The position numbers and the translations under genes are program-made. Below the pieces are notes generated by a model. The model was not told the DNA's origin and made no database searches. It worked only from the letters and a program-made list of their open reading frames with translations. A stretch of DNA of 57,154 nucleotides from Clostridia bacterium (GTDB taxonomy: Bacteria; Bacillota; Clostridia; Oscillospirales; CAG-272): contig JAFVOQ010000003.1 in the NCBI GenBank assembly GCA_017505785.1, forward strand, positions 1 to 57,154, in the 5' to 3' direction. Positions 34,394-43,048 of this stretch are shown here, one piece after another (the stretch's first letter is position 1; every line of letters begins with the position of its first letter).

Positions 34394-34984
34394 ATGAAGC
34401 ATATTCCGAATATTTTAACGGTGCTGCGTTTGTTGCTTGTACCGATATTTATCGTATTGTTTTTTGCGGTTGCGCCTATTGCGGCACTGCCCGTTTCTTG
34501 GCTTGCGGCAATAACAGATGTGCTTGACGGATATCTTGCGCGCCGCAACGGCTGGGTGTCGCGTTTTGGCAAAATGCTTGATCCCGTTGCGGATAAGCTG
34601 ATGCAGGGAGCGTTGCTGCTTTCCTTGGTGGTGGGCGGCTTTTTGCCGTGGCTTTTTGCGATCCCGTTTGTTCTAAAGGAGCTTGCACAAGGTGTTTGTG
34701 GCTTTTTGATGCTGCGCCGCCGTCGCGTTGTGGTCGTCAGCCGTTGGTATGGCAAGGCGGCACTTACGCTTTTTCATCTTGCCGTTAACTTTACGGTGGT
34801 ATTTTCCGCCTTCCTTAACCCCATGCCGATCGGCATGAAGATCTTGATCGGTGCTTTGTGGGTAACGGCACTTGGATTTATGGTATTTGCTTTTGTCAGT
34901 TATGTTGTGGGCTATGCGAGAATGGCTGCAACAATTAAGAAAGAATGGAGAGAAAGTGCCTCACAGGCAGTTGAATTTAAATAA
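34394..34984 (+). CDS. pgsA: CDP-diacylglycerol-glycerol-3-phosphate 3-phosphatidyltransferase
   Basis: It makes phosphatidylglycerol phosphate from CDP-diacylglycerol and glycerol 3-phosphate in the membrane. The 196-residue protein has several membrane helices and the CDP-alcohol phosphotransferase signature at about 42-69: D-x3-DG-x2-AR with a later G-x3-D-x3-D (TDVLDGYLARR, FGKMLDPVADK). The next gene's ATG overlaps its stop by one base. CdsA, which supplies its CDP-diacylglycerol, is encoded 7 kb downstream. Confidence 0.88.
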   Translation: MKHIPNILTVLRLLLVPIFIVLFFAVAPIAALPVSWLAAITDVLDGYLARRNGWVSRFGKMLDPVADKLMQGALLLSLVVGGFLPWLFAIPFVLKELAQGVCGFLMLRRRRVVVVSRWYGKAALTLFHLAVNFTVVFSAFLNPMPIGMKILIGALWVTALGFMVFAFVSYVVGYARMAATIKKEWRESASQAVEFK

Positions 34985-37290
34985 TGGTAATGTGTTCTAA
35001 ATGCCACAAGCGTGTGGCAACTGTATTTGTAACCAAGGTTGAAAACGGAGAACGAAAAACAGAAGGGCTGTGTATGAAATGCGCGGCTGAGCTCGGCATG
35101 CCAACGGATCAAATGATCGGTAACGTCATGGGCAAGCTTGGGTTTACCCCCGATCAGCTTGAGGGCATGGAGGAGGAACTGAACGGCCTTTTGCAGGGCG
35201 GACTTCCGAGTGACAGCGACGATAACGAGGACGGAGGCGCGCCTGCCATTGATTTCCCCAAGATCTTTCGTGAAAGCGGCCTTTTCGGCAATCCGCAAAA
35301 GGGAAAGAGCGCCGAAGGGGAGAAGGGCGAGAAAAAGGAAAAAGCACCAAAGGAAAAGAAGCATAAATTCCTTGATACCTATTGCCGTAACCTCACACGC
35401 CGTGCGCGCGAGGGCAAGCTTGACCGCATTGTCGGGCGTGAGCGTGAGCTCGCACGTGTCATTCAGATTTTGTGTCGCCGTCAGAAAAACAATCCCTGCC
35501 TCATCGGTGAGCCTGGTGTCGGTAAGACCGCCATTGCCGAGGCATTGGCACAGCGCATAGCCGAGAATAACGTACCCTACAAGCTGCGCGGCAAGGAGGT
35601 CTATCTTGTGGATCTTACCGCACTTGTGGCGGGCACGCAGTTCCGCGGTCAGTTTGAGTCGCGTATATTGGGGCTCCTCAAGGAGGTGACCGATGCGGGG
35701 AATATCATTCTCGTGATTGACGAGGTGCACAATATCGTGGGCACGGGTGAATCCGAGGGCAGTGTGAATGCCGCGAATATTTTAAAGCCTGCGCTTTCAC
35801 GTGGCGAGGTGCAGATCATCGGTGCTACCACCTTAAACGAATATCGCAAGTATATTGAAAAGGACAGCGCGCTAGAACGCCGTTTCCAGCCCGTGACGGT
35901 AAATGAGCCCTCACTTGCCGATACCGTCGAGATGCTGCGCGGCATCAAGCACTATTACGAGAGCTTCCATGCAGTGACCATTCCCGATGAGATTTTGCGC
36001 CGCGCTGTGGTGCTCTCCGAGCGCTATATTACCGACAGATATCTGCCCGATAAGGCAATTGACCTCCTCGATGAGGCTGCCGCCAACCTCTCACTCAACT
36101 CCTCCGTTTTGAACGAAAGTTATGAAATAAAAGAACAAATGTTGTCAGAAAAAGAAAAGCGGGAGCGAATTGAGGCGGAGGATGCCACCGATGAGCAGTC
36201 GGAGAAACGCCGCTTTGAGGAGCTTGCCAAGATCAAGGCAAAGGAGCTGCAGCTCTCGGAGCGTCTTGCCGAGATCGAGCCCGAGATCGGCCGTGTGGTA
36301 ATGGGCGAGGAGGAGCTTGCACAGGTTATTGAGATCTGGACGGGCGTGCCTGCTGCCAATATCAGCGAAAACGAGTTTGAACGCATTGACGGACTTGAGG
36401 CACGCCTCAAAAAGCGCATTATCGGTCAGGATAAAGCAGTATCTGCTGTGGCGCGTGCCATTAAACGTAACCGTGCGGGCGTATCATATAAGAGGAAGCC
36501 CGTATCCTTCATTTTTGCAGGACCTACCGGCGTTGGTAAAACCGAGCTGGTAAAGACCCTTGCCGCAGATCTGTTTAACAGCCCCGAAACGCTGATCCGT
36601 CTTGATATGTCGGAGTTTATGGAAAAGCATTCGGTGTCGCGTATCATCGGCGCACCTCCCGGATATGTTGGCTATGACGAGGCAGGGCAGCTGACCGAAA
36701 AGATCCGCCGTCGCCCCTATTCCGTCGTGCTCTTTGATGAGATCGAGAAGGCGCACCCCGATGTGCTGAATATCCTGTTGCAAATTCTTGACGACGGCAG
36801 AATTACCGATGCACGCGGTAAGACCGTTAACTTTGAAAATACCGTGCTTGTTATGACCACGAATGCGGGATCGGATAAAGCGGGCGCACTCGCAGGATTC
36901 CTCGGAGATGAAAACACAGGGGTTGATGCGCGCACCGAAAAGGCACTTTCCACCTTCCTGCGCCCTGAATTTTTAAACCGCGTGGACGAGATTATTACCT
37001 TCCGTTCGCTCGATGAAGATGATTTTGCAAAAATTGCCGCCATTCAAATGAATGAACTCAAGGCTGCCCTTGCCGAGCGTCATATCACGCTTACCTTTAC
37101 CGACGCGGCACTTTCGTTCATTGCCAAGCGTTCCTATTCGCATAAATACGGCGCGCGGAATATGCGCCGCTTTATCCAAAGGAACGTTGAGGACGTGTTG
37201 GCGGAAAAGATCATTGCAGATCACAACCGCACCATCACCCATGCCGCTGTGATCATTAACAACGAAGAACTTAGAATTGAGGTTATGTAA
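34984..37290 (+). CDS. ClpE-like AAA+ unfoldase with N-terminal zinc finger
   Basis: A 768-residue Hsp100 protein. Instead of the double Clp N-domain it has a zinc finger, Cys4-x2-Cys7 and Cys30-x2-Cys33, then an acidic and a Lys-rich linker (about 45-125). AAA-1 has Walker A GEPGVGKT (about 175) and [11 protein letters not shown] short middle domain rich in Glu/Lys (about 375-435) follows. AAA-2 has Walker [10 protein letters not shown] (about 513), [12 protein letters not shown] and the sensor region [11 protein letters not shown]. This layout is that of ClpE, which works with ClpP and under CtsR in bacilli. No ClpP, CtsR or McsB gene and no CtsR box is visible here. Confidence 0.9.
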   Translation: MVMCSKCHKRVATVFVTKVENGERKTEGLCMKCAAELGMPTDQMIGNVMGKLGFTPDQLEGMEEELNGLLQGGLPSDSDDNEDGGAPAIDFPKIFRESGLFGNPQKGKSAEGEKGEKKEKAPKEKKHKFLDTYCRNLTRRAREGKLDRIVGRERELARVIQILCRRQKNNPCLIGEPGVGKTAIAEALAQRIAENNVPYKLRGKEVYLVDLTALVAGTQFRGQFESRILGLLKEVTDAGNIILVIDEVHNIVGTGESEGSVNAANILKPALSRGEVQIIGATTLNEYRKYIEKDSALERRFQPVTVNEPSLADTVEMLRGIKHYYESFHAVTIPDEILRRAVVLSERYITDRYLPDKAIDLLDEAAANLSLNSSVLNESYEIKEQMLSEKEKRERIEAEDATDEQSEKRRFEELAKIKAKELQLSERLAEIEPEIGRVVMGEEELAQVIEIWTGVPAANISENEFERIDGLEARLKKRIIGQDKAVSAVARAIKRNRAGVSYKRKPVSFIFAGPTGVGKTELVKTLAADLFNSPETLIRLDMSEFMEKHSVSRIIGAPPGYVGYDEAGQLTEKIRRRPYSVVLFDEIEKAHPDVLNILLQILDDGRITDARGKTVNFENTVLVMTTNAGSDKAGALAGFLGDENTGVDARTEKALSTFLRPEFLNRVDEIITFRSLDEDDFAKIAAIQMNELKAALAERHITLTFTDAALSFIAKRSYSHKYGARNMRRFIQRNVEDVLAEKIIADHNRTITHAAVIINNEELRIEVM

Positions 37291-37923
37291 ATGAGCGTTT
37301 ATTTGTTTGATTTTGACGGAACTTTAGTGGATTCTATGCCCGTTTTCGGTGCAGCTGTGCTGCACGTGCTGGACACAAACGGCGTATCCTATCCCGACGA
37401 TATTGTTAAAATCATTACGCCCCTTGGGTTTGCCGGCACGGCGGATTATTTCATTCGCGAGCTTGGTGCCACCAAATCGCGCGACGAGCTTGTTGATGAG
37501 ATGACCGCTTATATGGTAGAAGCGTATATGAATACCATTCCTGCTAAGGCACACGTGGAAAATACCCTGCGCGAGCTCCGCGCCCGCGGCGAGCGCCTCG
37601 CGGTCTTGACGGCAAGCCCCCATAAGACGCTTGATCCCTGCCTGAAACGCGTTGGGCTCTTTGACCTCTTTGAGCGCGTTTGGTCCTGTGATGATTTTAA
37701 CACCACAAAAGCCGACCCAAATATTTATAAGATGGCGGCAAAGGAGCTTGGCATTCCCGTAGAAGAGCTCATCTTCCTTGATGATAATATCAATGCCGAT
37801 CAAACTGCGATTGCCGCAGGTGCGCGTGTCTTTGGTGTGTTTGATGAAAGCTCTGCCGATATGGAGAACGAAATGCGCGCGGTCTGTGAGCGCTACATCC
37901 GCGATTTTTCCGAGCTGCTTTAA
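37291..37923 (+). CDS. HAD-family hydrolase (phosphoglycolate phosphatase-like)
   Basis: A 210-residue cytosolic phosphatase-type protein. Motif I is FDFDGTLVDS, with Asp7 and Asp9; motif II is VLTASPHKT; motif III/IV is the Lys in TKADPNIYKMA with FLDDNINADQ. The helical cap between about 15 and 85 makes it a subfamily I HAD. The substrate cannot be read from sequence; phosphoglycolate or sugar phosphates are plausible. It begins at the last base of the Clp stop (TAAATG), so it is the end of the operon. Confidence 0.88.
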   Translation: MSVYLFDFDGTLVDSMPVFGAAVLHVLDTNGVSYPDDIVKIITPLGFAGTADYFIRELGATKSRDELVDEMTAYMVEAYMNTIPAKAHVENTLRELRARGERLAVLTASPHKTLDPCLKRVGLFDLFERVWSCDDFNTTKADPNIYKMAAKELGIPVEELIFLDDNINADQTAIAAGARVFGVFDESSADMENEMRAVCERYIRDFSELL

Positions 37924-37961
37924 AAGGGGAGCACCTACACATTATAAAAAGGAAAAATTAT

Positions 37962-38006
37962 CGCACAGGAACAGCGGCGCAGAAATTGCGCCGCTGTTCC
38001 TGTGCG
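37962..38006 (+). terminator. Strong hairpin after the HAD gene
   Basis: A perfect 20-bp stem, arms CGCACAGGAACAGCGGCGCA and its complement, with a five-base loop, sits 39 bases past the HAD stop. The following TTGTATGC has no real U-tract, so termination may be partial. The 322-base gap before rpsB otherwise holds only the rpsB promoter and leader. Confidence 0.6.
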
Positions 38007-38092
38007 TTGTATGCCGCGAAGCGATTTAAATTTCCCTAAATAGCAGGAAACTCACGCAAAATGTAAACAAAATGTAAAAAGTTGGTTTTGTG

Positions 38093-38121
38093 TTGCATTT
38101 AATAATAAATTGTGTTATAAT
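38093..38121 (+). promoter_or_regulatory. Sigma-A promoter of rpsB-tsf
   Basis: TTGCAT (38093-38098), 17 bases, TATAAT (38116-38121). The message would start near 38128 with a 118-base leader. Confidence 0.8.
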
Positions 38122-38122
38122 A

Positions 38123-38235
38123 TCACACGCTTGCGTGATGGCGAGCGAAAACACACACGGTATTAAAAGTAGGGTCGGTGCCTGCGCGCCGCGTAGGTTG
38201 CCCTGTGAGATCCCGTGGTGGAAAAAACCAAAGGA
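38123..38235 (+). promoter_or_regulatory. Candidate rpsB leader (autoregulatory mRNA structure)
   Basis: The leader can form CACGC/GCGTG (about 38126-38137), then a GC-rich stem CCTGCGC/GCGTAGG (about 38181-38197), enclosed by GGGTC and GATCCC. It ends just before AAGGAGG. S2 leaders of this sort bind the ribosomal protein and shut off translation in several bacteria. The match is by structure and position only. Confidence 0.4.
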
Positions 38236-38245
38236 GGACATAAAA

Positions 38246-38986
38246 ATGTCTGTTATTACCATCAAACAGCTTCTCGAAGCAGGTGTTCACTTCGGACACC
38301 ACACCAGAAGATGGAACCCCAAGATGCAGGAGTACATCTTCACCGAACGTAACGGTATCTACATCATTGACCTGCAGAAGACCGTTAAAAAGTTTGAGGA
38401 GGCGTACAACTTTGTTCGCGACCTCGCTGCAAACAACGGCACCATCCTTTTCGTTGGTACCAAGAAGCAGGCTGCCGATGCCATTAAGGAAGAGGCTCAG
38501 CGTTGCGGCATGTACTACGTAAATGTACGTTGGCCCGGCGGCATGATGACCAACTTCAAGACCATCAAGAAGTCCATTGCCCGTCTTAACAGCCTCAACA
38601 AGATGCAAGAGGACGGCACCTTCGACCTCCTTCCCAAGAAGGAAGTTGCAGGCAAGCAAAAGGAGATCTTCGACCTTGAGAAGAGCTATGGCGGTATCAA
38701 GACCATGGAAGCCCTTCCTTCCGCTGTGTTCATCGTTGACCCCCACAAGGAGCGCAACGCAGTGCTTGAGGCTAAGAAGCTCGGTATTCCGGTAATCGCT
38801 ATCGTTGACACCAACTGCGATCCCGATGATGCTGATTATATCATTCCCGGTAACGATGACGCGATCCGCGCCATCAAGCTCATTTCCTCTGTTATCGCTG
38901 ACGCTGTCATCGAGGGCAAGCAGGGCGAGCAGACCGCTGAGGCTGAGGCTCCCGTAGAGGAAGCAGCAGAAGCTGACGCAGAGTAA
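38246..38986 (+). CDS. rpsB: 30S ribosomal protein S2
   Basis: The 246-residue protein joins the head-body junction of the small subunit. It shows the S2 start [22 protein letters not shown], the [15 protein letters not shown] and [12 protein letters not shown] segments, [14 protein letters not shown], and [28 protein letters not shown]. It ends in an acidic Glu/Ala tail. AAGGAGG lies upstream of the ATG at 38246; earlier in-frame codons run through the leader. tsf follows after 20 bases. Confidence 0.98.
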   Translation: MSVITIKQLLEAGVHFGHHTRRWNPKMQEYIFTERNGIYIIDLQKTVKKFEEAYNFVRDLAANNGTILFVGTKKQAADAIKEEAQRCGMYYVNVRWPGGMMTNFKTIKKSIARLNSLNKMQEDGTFDLLPKKEVAGKQKEIFDLEKSYGGIKTMEALPSAVFIVDPHKERNAVLEAKKLGIPVIAIVDTNCDPDDADYIIPGNDDAIRAIKLISSVIADAVIEGKQGEQTAEAEAPVEEAAEADAE

Positions 38987-39006
38987 TTTGTTAAGGAGAA
39001 TAAAAA

Positions 39007-39939
39007 ATGGCTAACTTTACCGCAAAAGACGTAGCAGATCTTCGTGCTAAGACCGGTCTTGGCATGATGGACTGCAAGAACGCACTGGTTGAGGCTGACG
39101 GCGATCAGGATAAGGCTATCAAGATCCTTCGTGAGAAGGGCCTTGCTACCGCTGAGAAGAAGGCTGGCCGTATCGCTGCCGAGGGCCGCGTTGACATTAT
39201 GACCAAGAACGGTGTAACCGCTATGGTTGAGGTGAACTCCGAGACCGACTTCGCTGCAAAGAGCGATGCATTCAAGGGCTTTGTTACCGGTCTTCTTGAA
39301 ACCGTTATCGAGAACAAGCCTGCTGACGTTGCAGCTCTTATGGAGTGCACTTATGTTGGTAGCACCGAAACCGTTCAGAAGACGCTCGTTGAGCTCATTT
39401 CCGTGATCAAGGAGAACCTTTCTGTTCGTCGCTTTGTGATCGTTGAGGGTGTAACCTCCACCTACATTCACGGCTTTGGCACCACCGGTGTTATCGTGAA
39501 GTTTGAGGCTGACGATGCTGTTGTTGCAAAAGAGGGCTTTGCAGAGTACGCAAAGAACATCGCACTGCAGATCGCTGCCGGCAATCCTCCCCAGTACGTG
39601 AACATCGAAGATGTTCCCGCTGAGGCAGTTGCTGAGGAGAAGGCAGTTCTTATCGCTCAGATGAAGAACGATCCCAAGAATGCAAACAAGCCCGACCAGA
39701 TTTTGGAGAAGATTGTTTCCGGTCGTCTTGGCAAGTTCTACGAGCGCGTTTGCCTTGTTGAGCAGGCTTACGTAAAAGAGGATAGCATGACTGTTGGCGC
39801 TTACACCAAGGCTACCGCAAAGGAGCTTGGCGGCGACATCAAGATCGCTTCCTTCTGCCTGTTTGAAAAGGGCGAGGGCATTGAAAAGAAAGAGGAGAAC
39901 TTTGCTGAGGAGATCGCAAAGCTTACCGGCCAGGCTTAA
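39007..39939 (+). CDS. tsf: Elongation factor Ts
   Basis: It exchanges GDP for GTP on EF-Tu. The 310-residue protein has the UBA-like N-terminus AKDVADLRAKTGLGMMDCKNAL, with the conserved TGxGMMDCK motif, then KAGRIAAEG and VNSETDF typical of the core. The dimerisation region and C-terminal domain follow. AAGGAGA precedes the ATG. A terminator follows, so rpsB-tsf form a two-gene unit. Confidence 0.97.
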   Translation: MANFTAKDVADLRAKTGLGMMDCKNALVEADGDQDKAIKILREKGLATAEKKAGRIAAEGRVDIMTKNGVTAMVEVNSETDFAAKSDAFKGFVTGLLETVIENKPADVAALMECTYVGSTETVQKTLVELISVIKENLSVRRFVIVEGVTSTYIHGFGTTGVIVKFEADDAVVAKEGFAEYAKNIALQIAAGNPPQYVNIEDVPAEAVAEEKAVLIAQMKNDPKNANKPDQILEKIVSGRLGKFYERVCLVEQAYVKEDSMTVGAYTKATAKELGGDIKIASFCLFEKGEGIEKKEENFAEEIAKLTGQA

Positions 39940-39953
39940 TGATAGCTTTTATG

Positions 39954-39987
39954 AGGGCGGAATCTCGTTTGGGATTCCGCCCTTTTC
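39954..39987 (+). terminator. Intrinsic terminator of rpsB-tsf
   Basis: An 11-bp stem AGGGCGGAATC/GATTCCGCCCT with an eight-base loop, then TTTCTAT. Confidence 0.92.
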
Positions 39988-40049
39988 TATATTTTCTTTA
40001 TATTAAAATGATTATATTATATTTATTTTCAAAAATCGATAAATCCCCC

Positions 40050-40078
40050 TTTACAAAACGTTAAAAATAGAGTAAAAT
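40050..40078 (+). promoter_or_regulatory. Promoter of the pyrH operon
   Basis: TTTACA (40050-40055), 17 bases, TAAAAT (40073-40078), about 38 bases before the pyrH ATG. Confidence 0.7.
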
Positions 40079-40115
40079 ATAAAAGAATAGAAATCTTTTG
40101 AGCGAGGTGTTTCTT

Positions 40116-40826
40116 ATGGCAGCTCCCAAGTACAAACGTATTTTATTAAAGCTTTCGGGCGAGGCACTTACCAAAAAGGATAAGGGCATTCTGGATTTTG
40201 ATTTTATTGCCAAGGTGGCAGAGGTGTTAAACCGTTGCCGTGCGGCTGGGGTTGAGATCGGTGTGATCGTTGGCGCCGGCAATATCTGGCGTGGCAGACA
40301 GGGCGGCGGTATGGACCGCAAGCAGGCTGACCACATGGGTATGCTCGCAACCGCGATCAACGCTCTTGCGCTCCAAGACAGCTTCCGTCAGGCGGGGCTG
40401 GATGCCGTTGTGATGAGCGCTGTGGAAATGCCCAAGTTTGCCGATGCATTTACCGTGCGCGATGCAAATGCCGCACTTGCCGCGGGCAAGGTCGTGATCT
40501 TTGCGTGCGGTCTTGGTGAGCCCTTCTTCTCGACTGATACGGCAGCCGTGCTGCGCGCCGCTGAGATTGATGCCGATGCCGTACTTATGGCAAAGAATAT
40601 CGACGGTATTTATACCGCTGACCCGAAGATAGATCCTACCGCCCGTCGCTATGACGAGATAACCTACGCCGAAGTGCTTGCAAAACAGCTAAAGGCGCTG
40701 GATCTGTCTGCCACCACCTTCTGTATGGAAAACGATATTCGTTGCTACGCCTTTGCTTTGAACGATCCCGATAATATTTACCGCGTCGTTATGGGCGAGC
40801 ATATCGGTACCGAGCTACACCGTTAA
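40116..40826 (+). CDS. pyrH: UMP kinase
   Basis: It phosphorylates UMP to UDP. The 236-residue protein belongs to the amino acid kinase fold, with KRILLKLSGEAL, GVIVGAGNIWRG, DHMGMLATAINALAL and NIDGIYTADPK. The family is hexameric and controlled by GTP and UTP. GAGGTG is six bases before the ATG; an upstream TTG in frame is unlikely. frr follows after 23 bases, the usual order. Confidence 0.96.
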   Translation: MAAPKYKRILLKLSGEALTKKDKGILDFDFIAKVAEVLNRCRAAGVEIGVIVGAGNIWRGRQGGGMDRKQADHMGMLATAINALALQDSFRQAGLDAVVMSAVEMPKFADAFTVRDANAALAAGKVVIFACGLGEPFFSTDTAAVLRAAEIDADAVLMAKNIDGIYTADPKIDPTARRYDEITYAEVLAKQLKALDLSATTFCMENDIRCYAFALNDPDNIYRVVMGEHIGTELHR

Positions 40827-40849
40827 TAAATTGAAAGTGAGATATACTT

Positions 40850-41404
40850 ATGAAACTCAACACCAAAGATTTTGAAGCAAAAATGGAGAAGGCACTATCC
40901 GTGCTTGGCAGTAATTTTGATACCATTCGTGCGGGTCAGGCAAACCCTGCGGTTCTCAACCGTGTGAGCTTTGAATATTACGGCTCGCAAACGCCCCTGA
41001 ATTCCATGGCAGATATCCGTCTTGCCGACGCCAGAACCTTGGTGATCAAGCCCTACGACGCTTCCACCCTCAAGGCAATGGAAAAGGCAATTCTTGCCTC
41101 TGATGTCGGTATCACACCTACCAATGACGGTCAGGTGATCCGTCTTGTCTTCCCGCAGCTGACCGAGGAGCGCAGAAAAGAGCTTTCGAAGCAGGTGCAA
41201 AAAATGGGTGAGGAGGCTAAGGCTGCGATCCGTAACATTCGCCGTGATGCCAACGACCTGTGCAAGAAAATGGAGAAGGACGGCGAAATGACCGAGGACG
41301 AGAGAAAATCCTCTGAAAAATCGGTGCAGGATCTTACCGATAAGTATATCAAAAAGATCGATACCGCCGTTTCCGACAAACAGGCGGCAGTAATGGCTAT
41401 TTGA
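40850..41404 (+). CDS. frr: Ribosome recycling factor
   Basis: It splits post-termination ribosomes with EF-G. The 184 residues match the family length. The sequence has the three-helix-bundle domain with LSVLGSNFDTIRAGQANPAVLNRV and the GITPTNDGQVIRLVFPQLTEERRKEL block. The Shine-Dalgarno GTGAG is weak, which may rely on pyrH translation. Confidence 0.96.
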   Translation: MKLNTKDFEAKMEKALSVLGSNFDTIRAGQANPAVLNRVSFEYYGSQTPLNSMADIRLADARTLVIKPYDASTLKAMEKAILASDVGITPTNDGQVIRLVFPQLTEERRKELSKQVQKMGEEAKAAIRNIRRDANDLCKKMEKDGEMTEDERKSSEKSVQDLTDKYIKKIDTAVSDKQAAVMAI

Positions 41405-41414
41405 TTTTTAGGAA

Positions 41415-41447
41415 TCGGGCGGTGGGACAAGGGTCTCTTCCGCCCGA
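41415..41447 (+). other. Stem-loop between frr and uppS
   Basis: Arms TCGGGCGG (41415-41422) and CCGCCCGA (41440-41447) form an 8-bp GC-rich stem with a 17-base loop. No U-tract follows, so it is more likely an RNA processing or stability element than a terminator. Confidence 0.45.
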
Positions 41448-41471
41448 AGCTTTAGGCAAGAGGAAATTTAG

Positions 41472-42173
41472 ATGAAAGAGCTTTCTAATACGGCAAGCAC
41501 ATTGCCAAGGCATATTGCTTTTATTATGGACGGCAACGGGCGGTGGGCAAAAAAACGCGGCATGCCGCGAGAATACGGTCATCGCTTTGGCGTAAAGGCA
41601 TTTCGCACGGTACTTGAGCACTGTGATAAGCTGGGGCTTGAGGCTACGACCTTTTATGCTTTTTCGACCGAAAACTGGAAGCGTCCGCAGCGTGAGGTAG
41701 ATGCCATTTTAAAATTAATGGATACCTATCTTGCCGAATGTGAAAAGAAAATAGAAGAGTATGCTTTTCGCATCGTATTTCTTGGTGACAAGTCTGTGTT
41801 TGACGAAAAACGCCGTGCACGCATGATAAAGCTTGAGGAGCTTACGGCAACGCGTCGGCGTATCCTCAACATTGCCCTTAATTACGGTGGGCGAGATGAG
41901 ATCGTAAACGCTTGCAACCGTCTGCTTTCGGAAAACCGCGCATGTGTTACCACAGAGGATTTTGAAAAAGTCCTTTATACCAAGGACAGTCCCGAGGTGG
42001 ATATGATCGTGCGAACGGGTGGAGATCTTCGCATCTCGAATTTCCTTTTGTGGCAGGCTGCATACGCTGAGCTCTACTTTACCGATGTGCTTTGGCCCGA
42101 CTTCGGCCCTGCCGATGTGGATGCTGCCATTGCCGAATTTTCAACAAGAAAACGCCGTTTCGGCGGTGTTTAA
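41472..42173 (+). CDS. uppS: Undecaprenyl diphosphate synthase (cis-prenyltransferase)
   Basis: It extends farnesyl diphosphate with isopentenyl diphosphate to the C55 lipid carrier for wall polymers. The 233-residue protein has the catalytic IMDGNGRWAKKRG with Asp20, EYGHRFGVKAF, YAFSTENWKRP and the C-terminal VRTGGDLRISNFLLWQ and YAELYFTDVLWPDF blocks. GAGGAAA precedes the ATG. cdsA follows after 16 bases. Confidence 0.97.
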   Translation: MKELSNTASTLPRHIAFIMDGNGRWAKKRGMPREYGHRFGVKAFRTVLEHCDKLGLEATTFYAFSTENWKRPQREVDAILKLMDTYLAECEKKIEEYAFRIVFLGDKSVFDEKRRARMIKLEELTATRRRILNIALNYGGRDEIVNACNRLLSENRACVTTEDFEKVLYTKDSPEVDMIVRTGGDLRISNFLLWQAAYAELYFTDVLWPDFGPADVDAAIAEFSTRKRRFGGV

Positions 42174-42189
42174 GGAGGTCTGACAGAAT

Positions 42190-43047
42190 ATGAAAACCCG
42201 CATTATCACGGCGGTCATTGCTGTTCTCGGAATTTCACCGTTTTTCTGGTTTTCCGACATTAAGGAGCCCACAAATCCCTTAACCTATCTTTTCCCGTTG
42301 CTGATATCTGCCATTGCGTTTGTATCGGTTTGGGAAATGCTGCATTGCTTACATTTAGATAAAAATTATGTGATCAGCGTGCCCCTTTACGTAGCGGCAC
42401 TCGTCTTTCCGATGCTGGCACGCATTATGCACGGCAATTTGGGGGAATATGTACGTGTTGCTATGATCACTGCGCTTGTTATGGCGATCTATCTCTTTGC
42501 TTCGGTCGTGTTTCAGTTCGGCAAGGTGGAAAGCGGCAAGATCGGTATTTTGTTCATGACAAGCTTTTACATCATCGGTGCCAATTCCGCTGTGATCATT
42601 CTGCGCGATATGGAGGGTGTTGGACAGTATCTGTTCCTTATTCCTTATATCTTCTCTTGGGTAACCGACAGCTTTGCTTATTTCTGTGGCAGAGCCTTTG
42701 GTAAGCACAAGCTGATTGAAGCGGTCAGCCCCAAAAAGACAGTTGAGGGAGCGATCGGCGGCTTTGTGTTCTGTGCCATTACTGCCGTGCTCTATGGCCT
42801 TATTGTAGGGAATTGCTTTGATGTAACGCCCAATTACTTGGTGCTTGGTCTTGGCGGTATGGTGATCGGCGTGGTATCGCAGATCGGCGATCTTGTGATG
42901 TCTGCTATAAAGCGTGAGCAGGGCGTAAAGGATTACGGTTGGATTTTGCCAGGACACGGCGGACTCTTAGACCGTTTTGATTCCAGCATGGCTGTTACGG
43001 TATTGGTCTTGCTCATTTCCATGTATTTCCCGATCTTTACGGTGTAA
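42190..43047 (+). CDS. cdsA: Phosphatidate cytidylyltransferase
   Basis: It makes CDP-diacylglycerol from phosphatidate and CTP in the membrane. The 285-residue protein has about seven or eight hydrophobic segments and the family signature near the C-terminus, SQIGDLVMSAIKREQGVKD followed by PGHGGLLDRFDS. AAGGAGGT precedes the ATG. Its stop is one base from the dxr start. Confidence 0.96.
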   Translation: MKTRIITAVIAVLGISPFFWFSDIKEPTNPLTYLFPLLISAIAFVSVWEMLHCLHLDKNYVISVPLYVAALVFPMLARIMHGNLGEYVRVAMITALVMAIYLFASVVFQFGKVESGKIGILFMTSFYIIGANSAVIILRDMEGVGQYLFLIPYIFSWVTDSFAYFCGRAFGKHKLIEAVSPKKTVEGAIGGFVFCAITAVLYGLIVGNCFDVTPNYLVLGLGGMVIGVVSQIGDLVMSAIKREQGVKDYGWILPGHGGLLDRFDSSMAVTVLVLLISMYFPIFTV

Positions 43048-43048
43048 T

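Noticed and set aside
34984-37290. Calling the Clp ATPase ClpC or ClpB
   Set aside because: The double Clp N-domain is absent, the middle domain is too short for ClpB, and a CxxC...CxxC zinc finger marks the ClpE type.
38090-38245. N-terminal extension of rpsB
   Set aside because: It runs over the promoter and leader; S2 proteins begin at the later methionine, which has AAGGAGG upstream.
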